A stretch of 64,000 nucleotides of DNA from Salvelinus alpinus (Eukaryota; Chordata; Actinopteri; Salmoniformes; Salmonidae), in contig NC_092087.1 of the NCBI RefSeq assembly GCF_045679555.1, forward strand, positions 89,480,920 to 89,544,919. The letters run 5' to 3'. Under the pieces are notes generated by a model. That model ran no database searches and had not been told where the DNA came from. It saw only the letters and a program-made list of their open reading frames with translations. Shown in pieces: positions 54,401-64,000 of the stretch. How positions within the stretch are numbered: position 1 is the first letter of the stretch; each line of letters starts with the position of its first letter. The position numbers and the translations under genes are program-made.

Positions 54401-55114
54401 ATTTCAGATGTAAAATGTTGCATAAAACACACTGAGATTAACATAGAAAACACAAAAGACGTACGCCCATTACTTTATCCTGTCCGCACCCGGAGCCTCA
54501 TACAGGTCCTGCAGCGTGTCCCACTTGTACTTCCCGATGCCAACAAGGGCCTTGCCCTCCTGGCCTGAAATCAGCACGGGAACCAATTAACTGTCAGAGT
54601 AAAAGAGTTACATCTTACATACAATGAGGAGAATTAAACAAACTCACCTGGCTGGGAGGACAGGACTTTAGCTTCCTCGTGCGCCCGGTTGAACCTGACC
54701 ATCTCAGCGAAGGCCGGATAGGCGCACGAGTAGCGAGTCAAGGCGTCCTTGTTGGCCCATCAGGGGATGCTGGGAAACGCTGCGCTCTCACTCCCTCTCC
54801 TTCTGATGCACTGTTACCACATACACCATGTAGCCCACGTCGTTCTCCATCATCCACTTGAATGTCTGACCCCGGTACTTGCCGAACTGAACCGTGCACC
54901 GGCTCAGGACGACCATCTCTGCACCGGGGTCACCTCCCTCGGAGACGACGCGGGCTCGAGCCTCTGCCTCCACTTCCTCCCACTTCTTAGTCCTCACAGG
55001 AGGGCCCGGAGCACCCGAGGCAGGGGGGCCGTCAGCAGCCACTCTTACTGCCTGGGGTGTGGCCTTGACGACCAACTCCTGTGAGGGCGTGGAACGGAAC
55101 CTTGGATTTTCCAT
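51484..55114 (-). pseudogene. Copy C: internally deleted DUF6729-like gene
   Basis: Starts at 55114 (MENPRFRSTPSQELVVKATP), has QFGKYRGQTFKWMMENDVGY, then exon-like pieces at 54790-54650 (frameshifted), 54565-54480 (QEGKALVGIGKYKWDTLQDL) and 54380-54209 (YVRSLRTQTPRYPGRAMAAL). A Pro-rich piece follows (53140-52975), then a zinc-ribbon remnant (52900-52728: YKTIRRVLDID ... LDARHRCHFPAILTYK), 51995-51725 (GYQHVRRLARALVGVRNRQG) and 51600-51484 (GPANWPGTSRLVEAICSQLC). The exons for the catalytic core (copy A exons 6-9) are absent, and the end is cut by the LINE piece at 50985-51483. The array at 53528-53800 lies inside it. A stray duplicate of the 54700 exon sits at 53225-53340. The N-terminal exon set is richer than in copy A. 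Confidence 0.75.
53528..53800. repeat. 18-bp minisatellite, about 15 units
   Basis: The unit 'caggatgacagctacatg' (or ...cacg) repeats every 18 bp without length change, so all six frames stay open. The apparent repeat protein (MQDDSY)n on the plus strand and (HVAVIL)n on the minus strand are most likely by-products. It lies in an intron of the dead copy C. Confidence 0.95.
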
Positions 55115-55504
55115 CTTAGGAGGCAAGAAAAAAAACTATTATCATGACTGATGAGTGCAGTGACAAGTCACAGCATAACCGTATTAGATACATATAAAGG
55201 AACTTACGTTTGCTTGATATGTCTGCTAGGAGGAGGACAGCAGTGGGGGGTTATGGGTAGGGTGATTATTATTTCCTATGCAGTTAAATTCAGTTTACAT
55301 AGAAAGACACGTTTGCCCCCAATGACCATCAGGCTGTCCCATATCATACAATTCATTCAACTACATACACTTCAAACGCATGCCATCAAAAAACAAAAGA
55401 AAATTGACAATTAAATAGTATAGAATTCCAACTTTGAGTTGATATAGAAGTTAGCTAAGGTTTTACAGGATTGTCAGTGGTCAAATAAACTTTGTGAGTT
55501 TTGT

Positions 55505-55930
55505 ACACCTACAGTAGCTAGCGATAGACGAACGTTGTTAAATTACACATTTTGGGTAGCCCCTGTAGTCAAACAAGTCGGTTGGCTAGAGGTGTTATTG
55601 TCATATTTCATCACATTTAGTATTCATTCTTGCAAATTAAGCACAATTACCTCATATACTCACCGAGTGGCATCATGGCTGACAGAAAAATTATTTATAG
55701 CCAATGCTAACTTGCCTGTGCAGCAGTAAGCTACAGTAGCTAGCGATCTACGAACGTTGTTAAATTACACAATTTGGGTAGCCCCTGTAGTCAAACAAGT
55801 CAGTTGACTAGACGTGTTATTGTCATATTTCATCACATTTATAGTCGTCGATGTTAAATTCGTTGCAAATTAAGCAAAATTACCTCAGATACTCACCGAG
55901 TAGCATCGATGGATGACAGCAAAATATTTT
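55505..55930. repeat. Tandem duplication of about 224 bp upstream of copy C
   Basis: 'tagctagcgatagacgaacg' through 'tgtcatatttcatcacattt' at about 55512-55620 recurs at about 55736-55845, followed in both by 'ctcaccgagt' '.gcatcatggctgaca' or similar. The first unit is homologous to the region upstream of copy D (31400-31440), so this may be the 5' flank of the family, duplicated here. Confidence 0.75.
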
Positions 55931-57228
55931 GTGATGAAGTGACGTTAGGAAAATTTCAGAGGAAGATGATTGGCTTAACTTTTGGAACAAGCTAGGCTCT
56001 TCATTGGTGGATTTTTGCTTTCTTTCTCCGATTTGGAACAAACTGAAGCATCTGATTGGAGGAGAGGACTAATGGAACAATATGGGTATTTGGAACATTT
56101 GGAACAGATAAAAATTTGCAAATTGCCCAAGGATATTGCCCATTCTTCTCTGTCGAAGGAGGAGGGGGAAATGGGGGGTTTTGCTGGGTGAGAGGAGGAG
56201 TTGGCAGGGACCTGTCAACAATGCATATTAAGTAGCCATGTGCTTTGAGCACCAGATCTAAACAGTGATGACAGACACAGAAGCCCAGTCTAGGAGTTTT
56301 AATGATGAACCAGAGTATACATAGGGAAACAGGATACAATGGAAGATAATTATTGCAATGTAAATCCAATAAACATTAAATAAATGTCAGCAATCTATAC
56401 ACACAAAATAACACACCATAGTTCACGAGTTGGAACATCGGCTAACCCTCGAGGAGACGGAGCATCGGCTGCCCCTCGACGAGACGGATCATCGCTGTGT
56501 ATTGATAGGGACTAGGGTGGAATGAGATTTGACGGAACCTCAGGACTCCTAAGAAGACAACATAGGGCCCTAGAAGAGAGGAGGGTACATGGGGTCCAGG
56601 GTCAACCATACTTTATAAGTTTGCATCCCATATGGCACCCCATTCCCGACACTACTTTTGACCAGACCCCATAGTAGCCTACTTTCTAGGTATCCCCAAG
56701 ATGAGTCAGTCAAGGATGTATACCAAATCACACCCTATTCCTTATATAGTGCTCTACTTTGGACCCTATGGGCAAAACGAGTACACTAAATAGAGAATAG
56801 GGTGCCATTTTGGATGCACATAAGTTGTAATTTGGGTGGACTACACAGGAAAACAAGCTGTAATTTGGGTGGACTACACAGGAAAACAAGCTGTAATTTG
56901 GGTGGACTACACAGGAAAACAAGATGTTATTTGGGTGGACTACACCGGGAAACAAGCGTTAATTTGATTCGTATTGCTGAAGCGATATACCCCAGCATAC
57001 TTTGCTACTCTCTGATGCAGAGGCAGAGGCCTCAGAAAGTTGCAACCTCTTTCTCTTACAAGAACAAGAGTAAAAGAGGGGAGGGAGACAAAAAGGGGAG
57101 GGAGACAAAAAGGGGAGGGAGAGAGAAAAAAATGACAGAAAAGGGGGCGGTAGAGAAAAAACGAGAGAAAGAAAAAGGGGGAGGGCGAAAGAGAAAAAGA
57201 GGGAGAGAGCGAAAGGGGGAGAGAAGGT
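55930..57228. other. Intergenic sequence with short tandem repeats and a GA-rich tract
   Basis: No gene is seen. It contains a piece of the 'ccctattccttatatagtgc' MITE family (56640-56822). A tandem repeat of about 33 bp follows (56826-56963, 'taatttgggtggactacaca' 'ggaaaacaagctg', about four units). A purine-rich block lies at 57060-57225. At 57228 the strong similarity to the 3' flank of copy A (42715 onwards) begins. Confidence 0.6.
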
Positions 57229-58780
57229 GTGCAGCAATCAATCAGAGATAAGTGGGCGTCACTGGGGGGGTTTGACTCCCTGCTGTCACCTGTAGTATCT
57301 GCTGGTCATCTCAAATCTCTGAGTAGAACTTGACTGTATTATTGTTTTTTTGTGTTACAACTCTGTAAACAGTGTGTTTATTGACTAAGAAAATGATGAC
57401 AGATTTACTTGTCTTTTTATTTGTTGAACTTTAAAGAGTGTATGACAATAAATCTAAATGAATTTCAAAGGAGAAAAAGTGCTTGCATTCAATTATTATT
57501 TATTTCACAGGGAATGTCACATGTGAAACAACCCAGCATAATGTCCCCTACACCTACTGTACAAGTTAAGATGATTTGAAATGAGCTAAATGTACAAGAG
57601 ATTAACAATGAATGTCTTAAAAAATAAATAAACAACAAAGAACATATGTACAAAAACTACTTTACAATTGACACAACAATCAGTCAGTCAGTCAGAGTTT
57701 ACTGGCCTTTGCTAGCACCATGCTGGGCCCTCATGAGTGCCAGCCACTCAGGGGGTGTGACGACAGGTACCTGGGATGGGTTGGGTTGAGTGGGCGGTGG
57801 AGCGGCCTTCCTGAGTGGAGGGACTGGTGGGAGATGGTCATCGAGGTCGGGCAAGGACATGGTGGGGTCATCCTCCTCCTCAAGCTCTCTCAGGTCATCC
57901 TCCTCTCCCTCTCCTCCCTCAAATAGATCAGGTGTCCCGTCTGGGACATCCGGGTCCTTACCGAGGTTGGACTCCAACCTCTGGTCACCATGGGTCTGGG
58001 AGAAGAGATACTCGACCCCAATGAGTTCCCCTTCAACAAAGAGACAACAAAAAAAGAGAGTTGTACATAAACAGAACTGCACATGTTTTAGTGTGTGTGT
58101 ATAATTGTATAATTTAGAAATACATACCAGTGTACTTTGCAGGCCTTGTGTGATCCTTCACAAGGCTGCGGCCCAGGAGCTTCTGGCTCAGCTCATTGAT
58201 GGCGTGCTGGGCTACACCATCATAGCAGTGCAGGGTCTGCTTCTGCCCCCCCCCCCTCCGCTGCAGCTTCGGCACGGTCCTCATTCCACCGAACCAACCC
58301 TTCAAGGAGGTAGGCCTGAAAGTGCTCGGCAGACGCACTTGTTCCTATAAATGACGACAACAACAACAACAAGAAATAAGAACTCCTCACATGCACACAG
58401 TTGTTAACACACAACATGACGTAACAACATGATCCAGTTTTACATTTAACATACCAGGAATGAAGCGGTTGAGGTGGAGGTGGAAAGACTCCAGGGAGGT
58501 GGACTCACGGGCGCAACGCAACACAGGCAGGATGACCCCTCCCTTGGTCACGTCCTTGCCCTTGTTGGTGTAGATGCTGACACCAGGGGGGTCCTGAATA
58601 CAGACCAGGTGTCGTCTCTGGGTCTGCCAGATGGCCTGCATTCGGTCACGGTCCAGGAGCCGGACGCCCAGGGTGTCTGTGGCATCAATGAAGGACTCCA
58701 GGAGCTCCCCGATGAGACGCTCGGTCTCCTCCGCCCCGCGCGTGCGGCGACGACAGTGCCGAGCCATCTCCTTCAGGTTG

Positions 58781-61700
58781 GAAAATATGCAGTATTTTGT
58801 TTTTTTACGTGTTATTTCTTACATCGGTACCCCGGGTAATCTTAGGTTTCATTACATACAGTCTGGAGGAACTACTGAATATACGATTAACGTCAACTCA
58901 TCATCGTTCCTACCAGGAATATGACTTTCCCGAAACGGATCCAGTGTTTTGCCTTCCACACAATACAATGGATCTGATCCCAGCCGGCGACCATGTGCGA
59001 CGCCGAAAAAGGGGAAAACGTGGCGGTCTCGTGGTCAGGCTTCGGAGACGGGCACATCGCGCTCCACTCCCTAGCATACTACTCGCCAATGTCCAGTCTC
59101 TTGACAATAAGGTTGATGAAATCCGAGCACGGGTAGCATTCCAGAGAGACATCAGGGATTGCAACGTGCTCTGCTTCACGGAAACATGGCTAACTCAAGG
59201 GACGCTAACGGAGTCGGTGCAGCCAGCTGGTTTCTTCATGCATCGCGCCGACAGAAACAAACATCTTTCCGGTAAGAAGAGGGGTGGGGGGGTATGCCTT
59301 ATGATTAACGAGAAGTGGTGTGATCATCATAACAACACACAAGAACTCAAGTCGTTCTGTTCACCTGATCTAGAACTCCTCACAATCAAATGTCGACCGC
59401 ATTATCTACCAAGGGAATTCTCGTCAATCATAATCACAGCCGTATACATTCCCCCCCAAGCAGACACATCGATGGCCCTGAACGAACTTTATCTGACTCT
59501 TTGTAAACTGGAAACCACACACCCTGAGGCTGCATTCATCGTAGCTGGGGATTTTAACAAGGCTAATCTAAAAACAAAACTCCCTAAATTCTATCAGCAT
59601 ATCGATTGTGCTACCAGGGCTGGAAAAACACTAGACCATTGTTATACTAATTTCCGCGACGCTTATAAGGCCCTCCCCCGCCCCCCTTTCGGAAAAGCTG
59701 ACCACGACTCCATTTTGTTGATTCCAGCCTACAAACAAAAACTCAAACAACAAGCTCCCGCGCTCAGGTCTGTTCAACGCTGGTCCGACCAATCTGAATC
59801 CACGCTTCAAGACTGCTTCGATCACGCGGATTGGAATATGTTCCGCATCGCGTCCAACAACAATATTGACGAATATGCTGATTCGGTGAGCGAGTTCATT
59901 AGGAAGTGCATTGACGATGTCGTACCCACAGCAACGATAAAAACATTCCCAAACCAGAAACCGTGGATTGACGGCAGCATTCGCGTGAAACTGAAAGCGC
60001 GAACCACTGCTTTTAACCAGGGCAAGGTGACCGGAAGCATGACCGAATACAAACAGTGTAGCTATTCTCTCCGCAAGGCAATCAAACAGGCTAAGTCTCA
60101 GTACAGAGACAAAATCGAGTCGAAATTCAACAGCTCAGACACAAGAGGTATGTGGCAGGGTCTACAGTCAATCACGGATTACAAAAAGAAAACCAGCCCC
60201 GTCGAGGACCAGGATGTCTTGCTCCCAGACAGGCTAAACAACTTTTTTGCCCGCTTTGAGGACAATACAGTGCCACTGACACGGCCCCCTACCAAAACCT
60301 GCGGGCTCTCCTTCACTGCAGCCGAGGTGAGTAAAACATTTAAACGTGTTAACCCTCGCAAGGCTGCAGGCCCAGACGGCATTCCCAGCCGCGTCCTCAG
60401 AGCATGCGCAGACCAGCTGGCTGGTGTGTTTACGGACATATTCAATCAATCCTTATCCCAGTCTGCTGTTCCCACATGCTTCAAGAGGGCCACCATTGTT
60501 CCTGTTCCCAAGAAAGCTAAGGTAACTGAGCTAAACGACTACCGCCCCGTAGCACTCACTTCCGTCATCATGAAGTGCTTTGAGAGACTAGTCAAGGACC
60601 ATATCACCTCCACCCTACCGGACACCCTAGACCCACTCCAATTTGCTTACCGACCCAATAGGTCCACAGACGACGCAATCGCAACCACACTGCACACTGC
60701 CCTAACCCATCTGGACAAGAGGAATACCCATGTGAGAATGCTGTTCATCGATTACAGCTCAGCATTTAACACCATAGTACCCTCCAAACTCGTCATCAAG
60801 CTCGAGACCCTGGGTCTCGACCCCGCCCTGTGCAACTGGGTCCTGGACTTCCTGACGGGCCGCCCCCAGGTGGTGAGGGTAGGTAACAACATCTCCACCC
60901 CGCTGATCCTCAACACTGGGGCCCCACAAGGGTGCGTTCTGAGCCCTCTCCTGTACTCCCTGTTCACCCACGACTGCGTGGCCATGCACGCCTCCAACTC
61001 AATCATCAAGTTTGCGGATGACACTACAGTGGTAGGCTTGATCACCAACAACGACGAGACGGCCTACAGGGAGGAGGTGAGGGCCCTCGGAGTGTGGTGT
61101 CAGGAAAATAACCTCATACTCAACGTCAACAAAACAAAGGAGATGATTGTGGACTTCAGGAAACAGCAGAGGGAGCACCCCCCTATCCACATCGACGGGT
61201 CAGTAGTGGAGAAGGTGGAAAGTTTTAAGTTCCTCGGTGTACACATCACGGACAAACTGAATTGGTCCACCCACACAGACAGCGTTGTGAAGAAGGCGCA
61301 GCAGCGCCTCTTCAACCTCAGGAGGCTGAAGAAATTCGGCTTGTCACCAAAAGCACTCACAAACTTCTACAGATGCACAATCGAGAGCATCCTGTCGGGC
61401 TGTATCACCGCCTGGTACGGCAACTGCTCCGCCCACAACCGTAAGGCTCTCCAGAGGGTAGTGAGGTCTGCAGAACGCATCACCAGGGGCAAACTACCTG
61501 CCCTCCAGGACACCTACACCACCCGATGTCACAGGAAGGCCATAAAGATCATCAAGGACAACAACCACCCAAGCCACTGCCTGTTCACCCCGCTATCATC
61601 CAGAAGGCGAGGTCAGTACAGGTGCATCAAAGCAGGGACCGAGAGACTGAAAAACAGCTTCTATCTCAAGGCCATCAGACTGTTAAACAGCCACCACTAA

Positions 61701-62234
61701 CATTTAGCGGCCGCTGCCAACATACTGACTCAACTCCAGCCACTTTAAAAATGGGAATTGATGGAAATTATGTAAAAATGTACCACTAGCCACTTTAAGC
61801 AATGCCACTTAATACAATGTTTACATACCCTACATTACCCATCTCATATGTATATATACTGTACTCTATATCATCTACTGCATCTTGCCATCTTTATGCA
61901 ATACATGTACCACTAGCCACTTTAAACTATGCCACTTTATGTTTACATACCCTACAGTACTCATCTCATACGTATATACCGTACTCTATACCATCTACTG
62001 CATCTGCCATGCCGTTCTGTACCACCACTCATTCATATATCTTTATGTACATATTCTTTATCCCTTTACACTTGTGTGTGTGTGTGTAAGGTAGTAGTGT
62101 GGAATTGTTAGGTTAGATTACTGTTGGTTATTACTGCATTGTCGGAACTAGAAGCACAAGCATTTCGCTACACTCGCATTAACATCTGCTAACCATGTGT
62201 ATGTGACTAATAAAATTTGATTTGATTTGATTTG
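58781..62234 (+). mobile_element. Nearly full-length LINE inserted in copy B exon
   Basis: Same family as 23323-26823, opposite strand. It starts at gaaaatatgcagtattttg, so it lacks only the first few tens of bases (5' UTR and about a dozen codons). It ends with (TTTGAT)n. The target duplication AGGTTG lies at 58775-58780 and 62235-62240. The empty site is seen in copy A (about 45596), where the exon is continuous. Confidence 0.95.
58797..61700 (+). CDS. LINE endonuclease/reverse transcriptase, open ORF of 967 aa (5' truncated)
   Basis: Reads from MFFYVLFLTSVPRVILGF to LLNSHH without interruption. It has the endonuclease motifs (CFTETWL, VAGDFN, KADHDS) and the reverse transcriptase motifs (LFIDYSSAFNTI, GAPQGCVLSPLLYSLF, IIKFADDTTVVG). 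Compared with 23857-26796 I count about five differences: Ser-Leu for Ser-Arg near the N-terminus, His for Pro at AGDHVRRR, an added Leu-Lys in YKQKLKQQ, Lys for Gln in IESKFN, and Glu for Ala in SPVEDQ. The native start (MAASLRVPW...) is missing because of 5' truncation, so this copy is probably not mobile on its own. Confidence 0.93.
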   Translation: MFFYVLFLTSVPRVILGFITYSLEELLNIRLTSTHHRSYQEYDFPETDPVFCLPHNTMDLIPAGDHVRRRKRGKRGGLVVRLRRRAHRAPLPSILLANVQSLDNKVDEIRARVAFQRDIRDCNVLCFTETWLTQGTLTESVQPAGFFMHRADRNKHLSGKKRGGGVCLMINEKWCDHHNNTQELKSFCSPDLELLTIKCRPHYLPREFSSIIITAVYIPPQADTSMALNELYLTLCKLETTHPEAAFIVAGDFNKANLKTKLPKFYQHIDCATRAGKTLDHCYTNFRDAYKALPRPPFGKADHDSILLIPAYKQKLKQQAPALRSVQRWSDQSESTLQDCFDHADWNMFRIASNNNIDEYADSVSEFIRKCIDDVVPTATIKTFPNQKPWIDGSIRVKLKARTTAFNQGKVTGSMTEYKQCSYSLRKAIKQAKSQYRDKIESKFNSSDTRGMWQGLQSITDYKKKTSPVEDQDVLLPDRLNNFFARFEDNTVPLTRPPTKTCGLSFTAAEVSKTFKRVNPRKAAGPDGIPSRVLRACADQLAGVFTDIFNQSLSQSAVPTCFKRATIVPVPKKAKVTELNDYRPVALTSVIMKCFERLVKDHITSTLPDTLDPLQFAYRPNRSTDDAIATTLHTALTHLDKRNTHVRMLFIDYSSAFNTIVPSKLVIKLETLGLDPALCNWVLDFLTGRPQVVRVGNNISTPLILNTGAPQGCVLSPLLYSLFTHDCVAMHASNSIIKFADDTTVVGLITNNDETAYREEVRALGVWCQENNLILNVNKTKEMIVDFRKQQREHPPIHIDGSVVEKVESFKFLGVHITDKLNWSTHTDSVVKKAQQRLFNLRRLKKFGLSPKALTNFYRCTIESILSGCITAWYGNCSAHNRKALQRVVRSAERITRGKLPALQDTYTTRCHRKAIKIIKDNNHPSHCLFTPLSSRRRGQYRCIKAGTERLKNSFYLKAIRLLNSHH

Positions 62235-64000
62235 AGGTTGATCCTCTTCAACACCTGTGCGTCGCTGAGCCCGGTGATGTGGCTCCCCTTGAGCTCACCT
62301 CGCTTGGCCTCCAGCAGGCGCTCCACATCATCTGCACACCACACCAACATGCAGGAGGAGAGCCGCTGCAAAAAGAGAGCATACAGAGGATGGCTCTCTG
62401 TTGTCACTCCCCGAGCAAAGCGACGGATGAGGTGCCCCACATCCAGCCGGACGATGAGTTCATCCCACTGGCTGAACATGGCTGCCGTCTTCCCCTTTCT
62501 CATCAGGGCGCAGCAGTCCCGGTTGACGTAGAGCAGCTTGGGAGGTGCCACTCCAGCTCTACTGTAGCGCTGCTGGAGGCCAGCTGCCATGTCGAGCAGG
62601 CCCTCTCCTTCGCTGTCAGTGAGGACCGTCATGAGCACCTGGCCGTACTCATTGCCCACATTTGTGGCCCACGCTGCTGTCCCGTGTGCTGCCCCAGCTA
62701 GTTTCTTGGTCACCTGAGGGGAGTCAAACAAACACAGACAGACAAGACAGACAAACACACAGTCATGTCAGTGAGTGGACACAAAGTTACACAATACATT
62801 TATGAAGTCATAAAATAAGTCATAATAAATTATTATTCATTTGATTGTCTCACTAACTAGTATTATTTCTGGTCAAAACATCTTAAATCACCTTCTTGGT
62901 TGAATCCATCTTCAGGATGGACCCAAAGATGGAGGTGACTCTGGCCTTGAAGTCCTCCAGCTGGAACAGAACGTCGTAGCCGTGGACAGTCAGCAGCCAC
63001 TGGGCTGAGGGCACCTCCAAAAAGGGAGGAGGAGGTGTTACCCTCAGTGGTGCGGCACCTGGGACTACAAAGTGGTCACAGACGGACAGGTAGTACAGGG
63101 TCCGACTCATCCAGGTCAGGCTGTGCTGCTCCCTCAGCTGGTTGTACAGCCTGGTCGCACTGTTCCCCAGTGTCCTCTCTCTCATCAGCCTGACCACCTT
63201 CAGGTCACAGGACAGCCTAATACACAGAAACAATTGGGGGGGGGGGGGGGGGGAGAAGAGGGTGAGTAGTGTGTGGAGGGGGGGATCTAGAAACACTTTG
63301 ATAAGGGAAGGAGGGGCTTGGGAAAGGGTGACTTTGAAACACTTTGCTTTGTTTGGGCAGTTCCTGATAAGAGATCAAAGGTCAGAAATTCAGATCAAAG
63401 AGCTAATTAACATTTTAATGGGGCAAAGAGCTAATTAACATTTCAATGGGGCTTTGAAAAATCAAAACCTCAGTGTTGACAAGAACCTACTGACCGCCTC
63501 TTTTTCTCACTATGGTGCTTTTTTCTGTTTTTCCTCAAAGTGAACAAGAGCTTTGATTTTCAGAGGTGTGAATTACTAACCTGTAAGTCAAGATGGCTGG
63601 GAAAATGGAGCGATGACTTGCGTCCAGCTGGTCCAAGATATCCAGCGACCATCCTGCTAGCTTCTTCTTACAGAGGCGGCACTCCAGGTACTCTGTCCCC
63701 ATATAATACCAGCCGTCCATGTCAAGCACCCTCCGGACTGTCTTGTACACCCCACAGCCTGTGAGCTTTTGACGCTTGCACCGTGGCTGGGTGCACACAA
63801 ACTTAAAGGCCCACAGGCGGTAGGGCATCCAGAGGCAGAATGGCCGGAGGAAGTAGGCGGAGGGAGAAGCTGGAGGCTGATGGCTGATGTTAGGAGGCAG
63901 AGGAGGGAAGTACCACAGCTCAAGCTGGCTTTTCAGGACACATTTGAGCTGCTTGTTCCTGATGAAAATGGCCCGACTGACCCACTCTTGCTGCTCCTTT

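Larger units (their letters stand above)
57699..64000 (-). pseudogene. Copy B: DUF6729-like gene broken by LINE insertion, 5' end outside window
   Basis: Close relative of copy A over 57228-64000 against 42715-47309. Exons: 64000(+)-63581 (zinc ribbon), 63216-62892 (ending KMDSTKK), 62713-62241 and 58774-58455 (the catalytic exon, split by the LINE at 58781-62234), 58344-58128, and 58030-57699. Two lesions are visible: the LINE insertion between RINLK and EMARH, and one extra base in the C-run at about 58245-58257, which shifts the frame after AAAEGGG in exon 8. Exons 10-12 of copy A are missing. Exon 9 instead runs into a short tail, PPEWLALMRAQHGASKGQ, which ends at a stop in the position of copy A's stop codon. 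Confidence 0.85.

Overview
The window is vertebrate nuclear DNA and almost certainly salmonid (trout, salmon or charr). It carries a clear teleost orthologue of a vertebrate gene (ZFYVE27), tRNA-derived SINEs of the salmonid HpaI/SmaI type, Tc1-type fold-back elements, L2/CR1-like LINEs, piggyBac and hAT relics, and many CA, GA and minisatellite arrays. No prokaryotic features, CRISPR arrays, rRNA or tRNA genes were seen. Two 100-N gaps (22129-22228 and 41384-41483) show that this is a draft scaffold.

Region 1 (about 2.7-13 kb, minus strand) is ZFYVE27 (protrudin). I could place 12 coding exons with consistent phase, giving 425 aa, plus a probable non-coding first exon. Its introns hold a 40-bp minisatellite (18 units), a 100-bp minisatellite (14 units), CA repeats, a Tc1-like fold-back element and, unusually, decayed tandem copies of exon ends with their splice donors.

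Region 2 (about 13-42 kb) is a nested graveyard of mobile elements. It contains old LINE fragments, SINEs, three solo LTRs with target-site duplications (plus a fourth, less clear one), and a minus-strand two-gene DNA-transposon-like cassette (a CACTA-like C2H2 protein and a SAMD3-like protein). It also contains an almost full-length LINE with an open 979-aa ORF, hAT sequences, a degenerate piggyBac, and one partial copy of the gene family of region 3. The sequence on the two sides of the first N gap is the same 1373 bp, almost certainly an assembly overlap that was never merged.

Region 3 (about 43-64 kb, minus strand) is an array of an uncharacterised fish gene family that I recognise as DUF6729-like. 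Copy A (43202-48867) splices into an uninterrupted 12-exon, 1273-aa reading frame. It has a zinc-ribbon-like region, an RNase H/DDE-transposase-like core (candidate D482, D552 or D577, E741) and a C-terminal Cys/His motif. Copy C (51484-55114) is internally deleted. Copy B (57699 to beyond the window end) is a close relative of A, broken by a LINE inserted into its catalytic exon with a 6-bp target duplication, and by a frameshift. Copy D (29945-31068) is a 5' fragment. All four lie in the same orientation. Copy A is the most interesting object in the window: an intact, intron-rich, transposase-like gene of unknown function, surrounded by dead paralogues.
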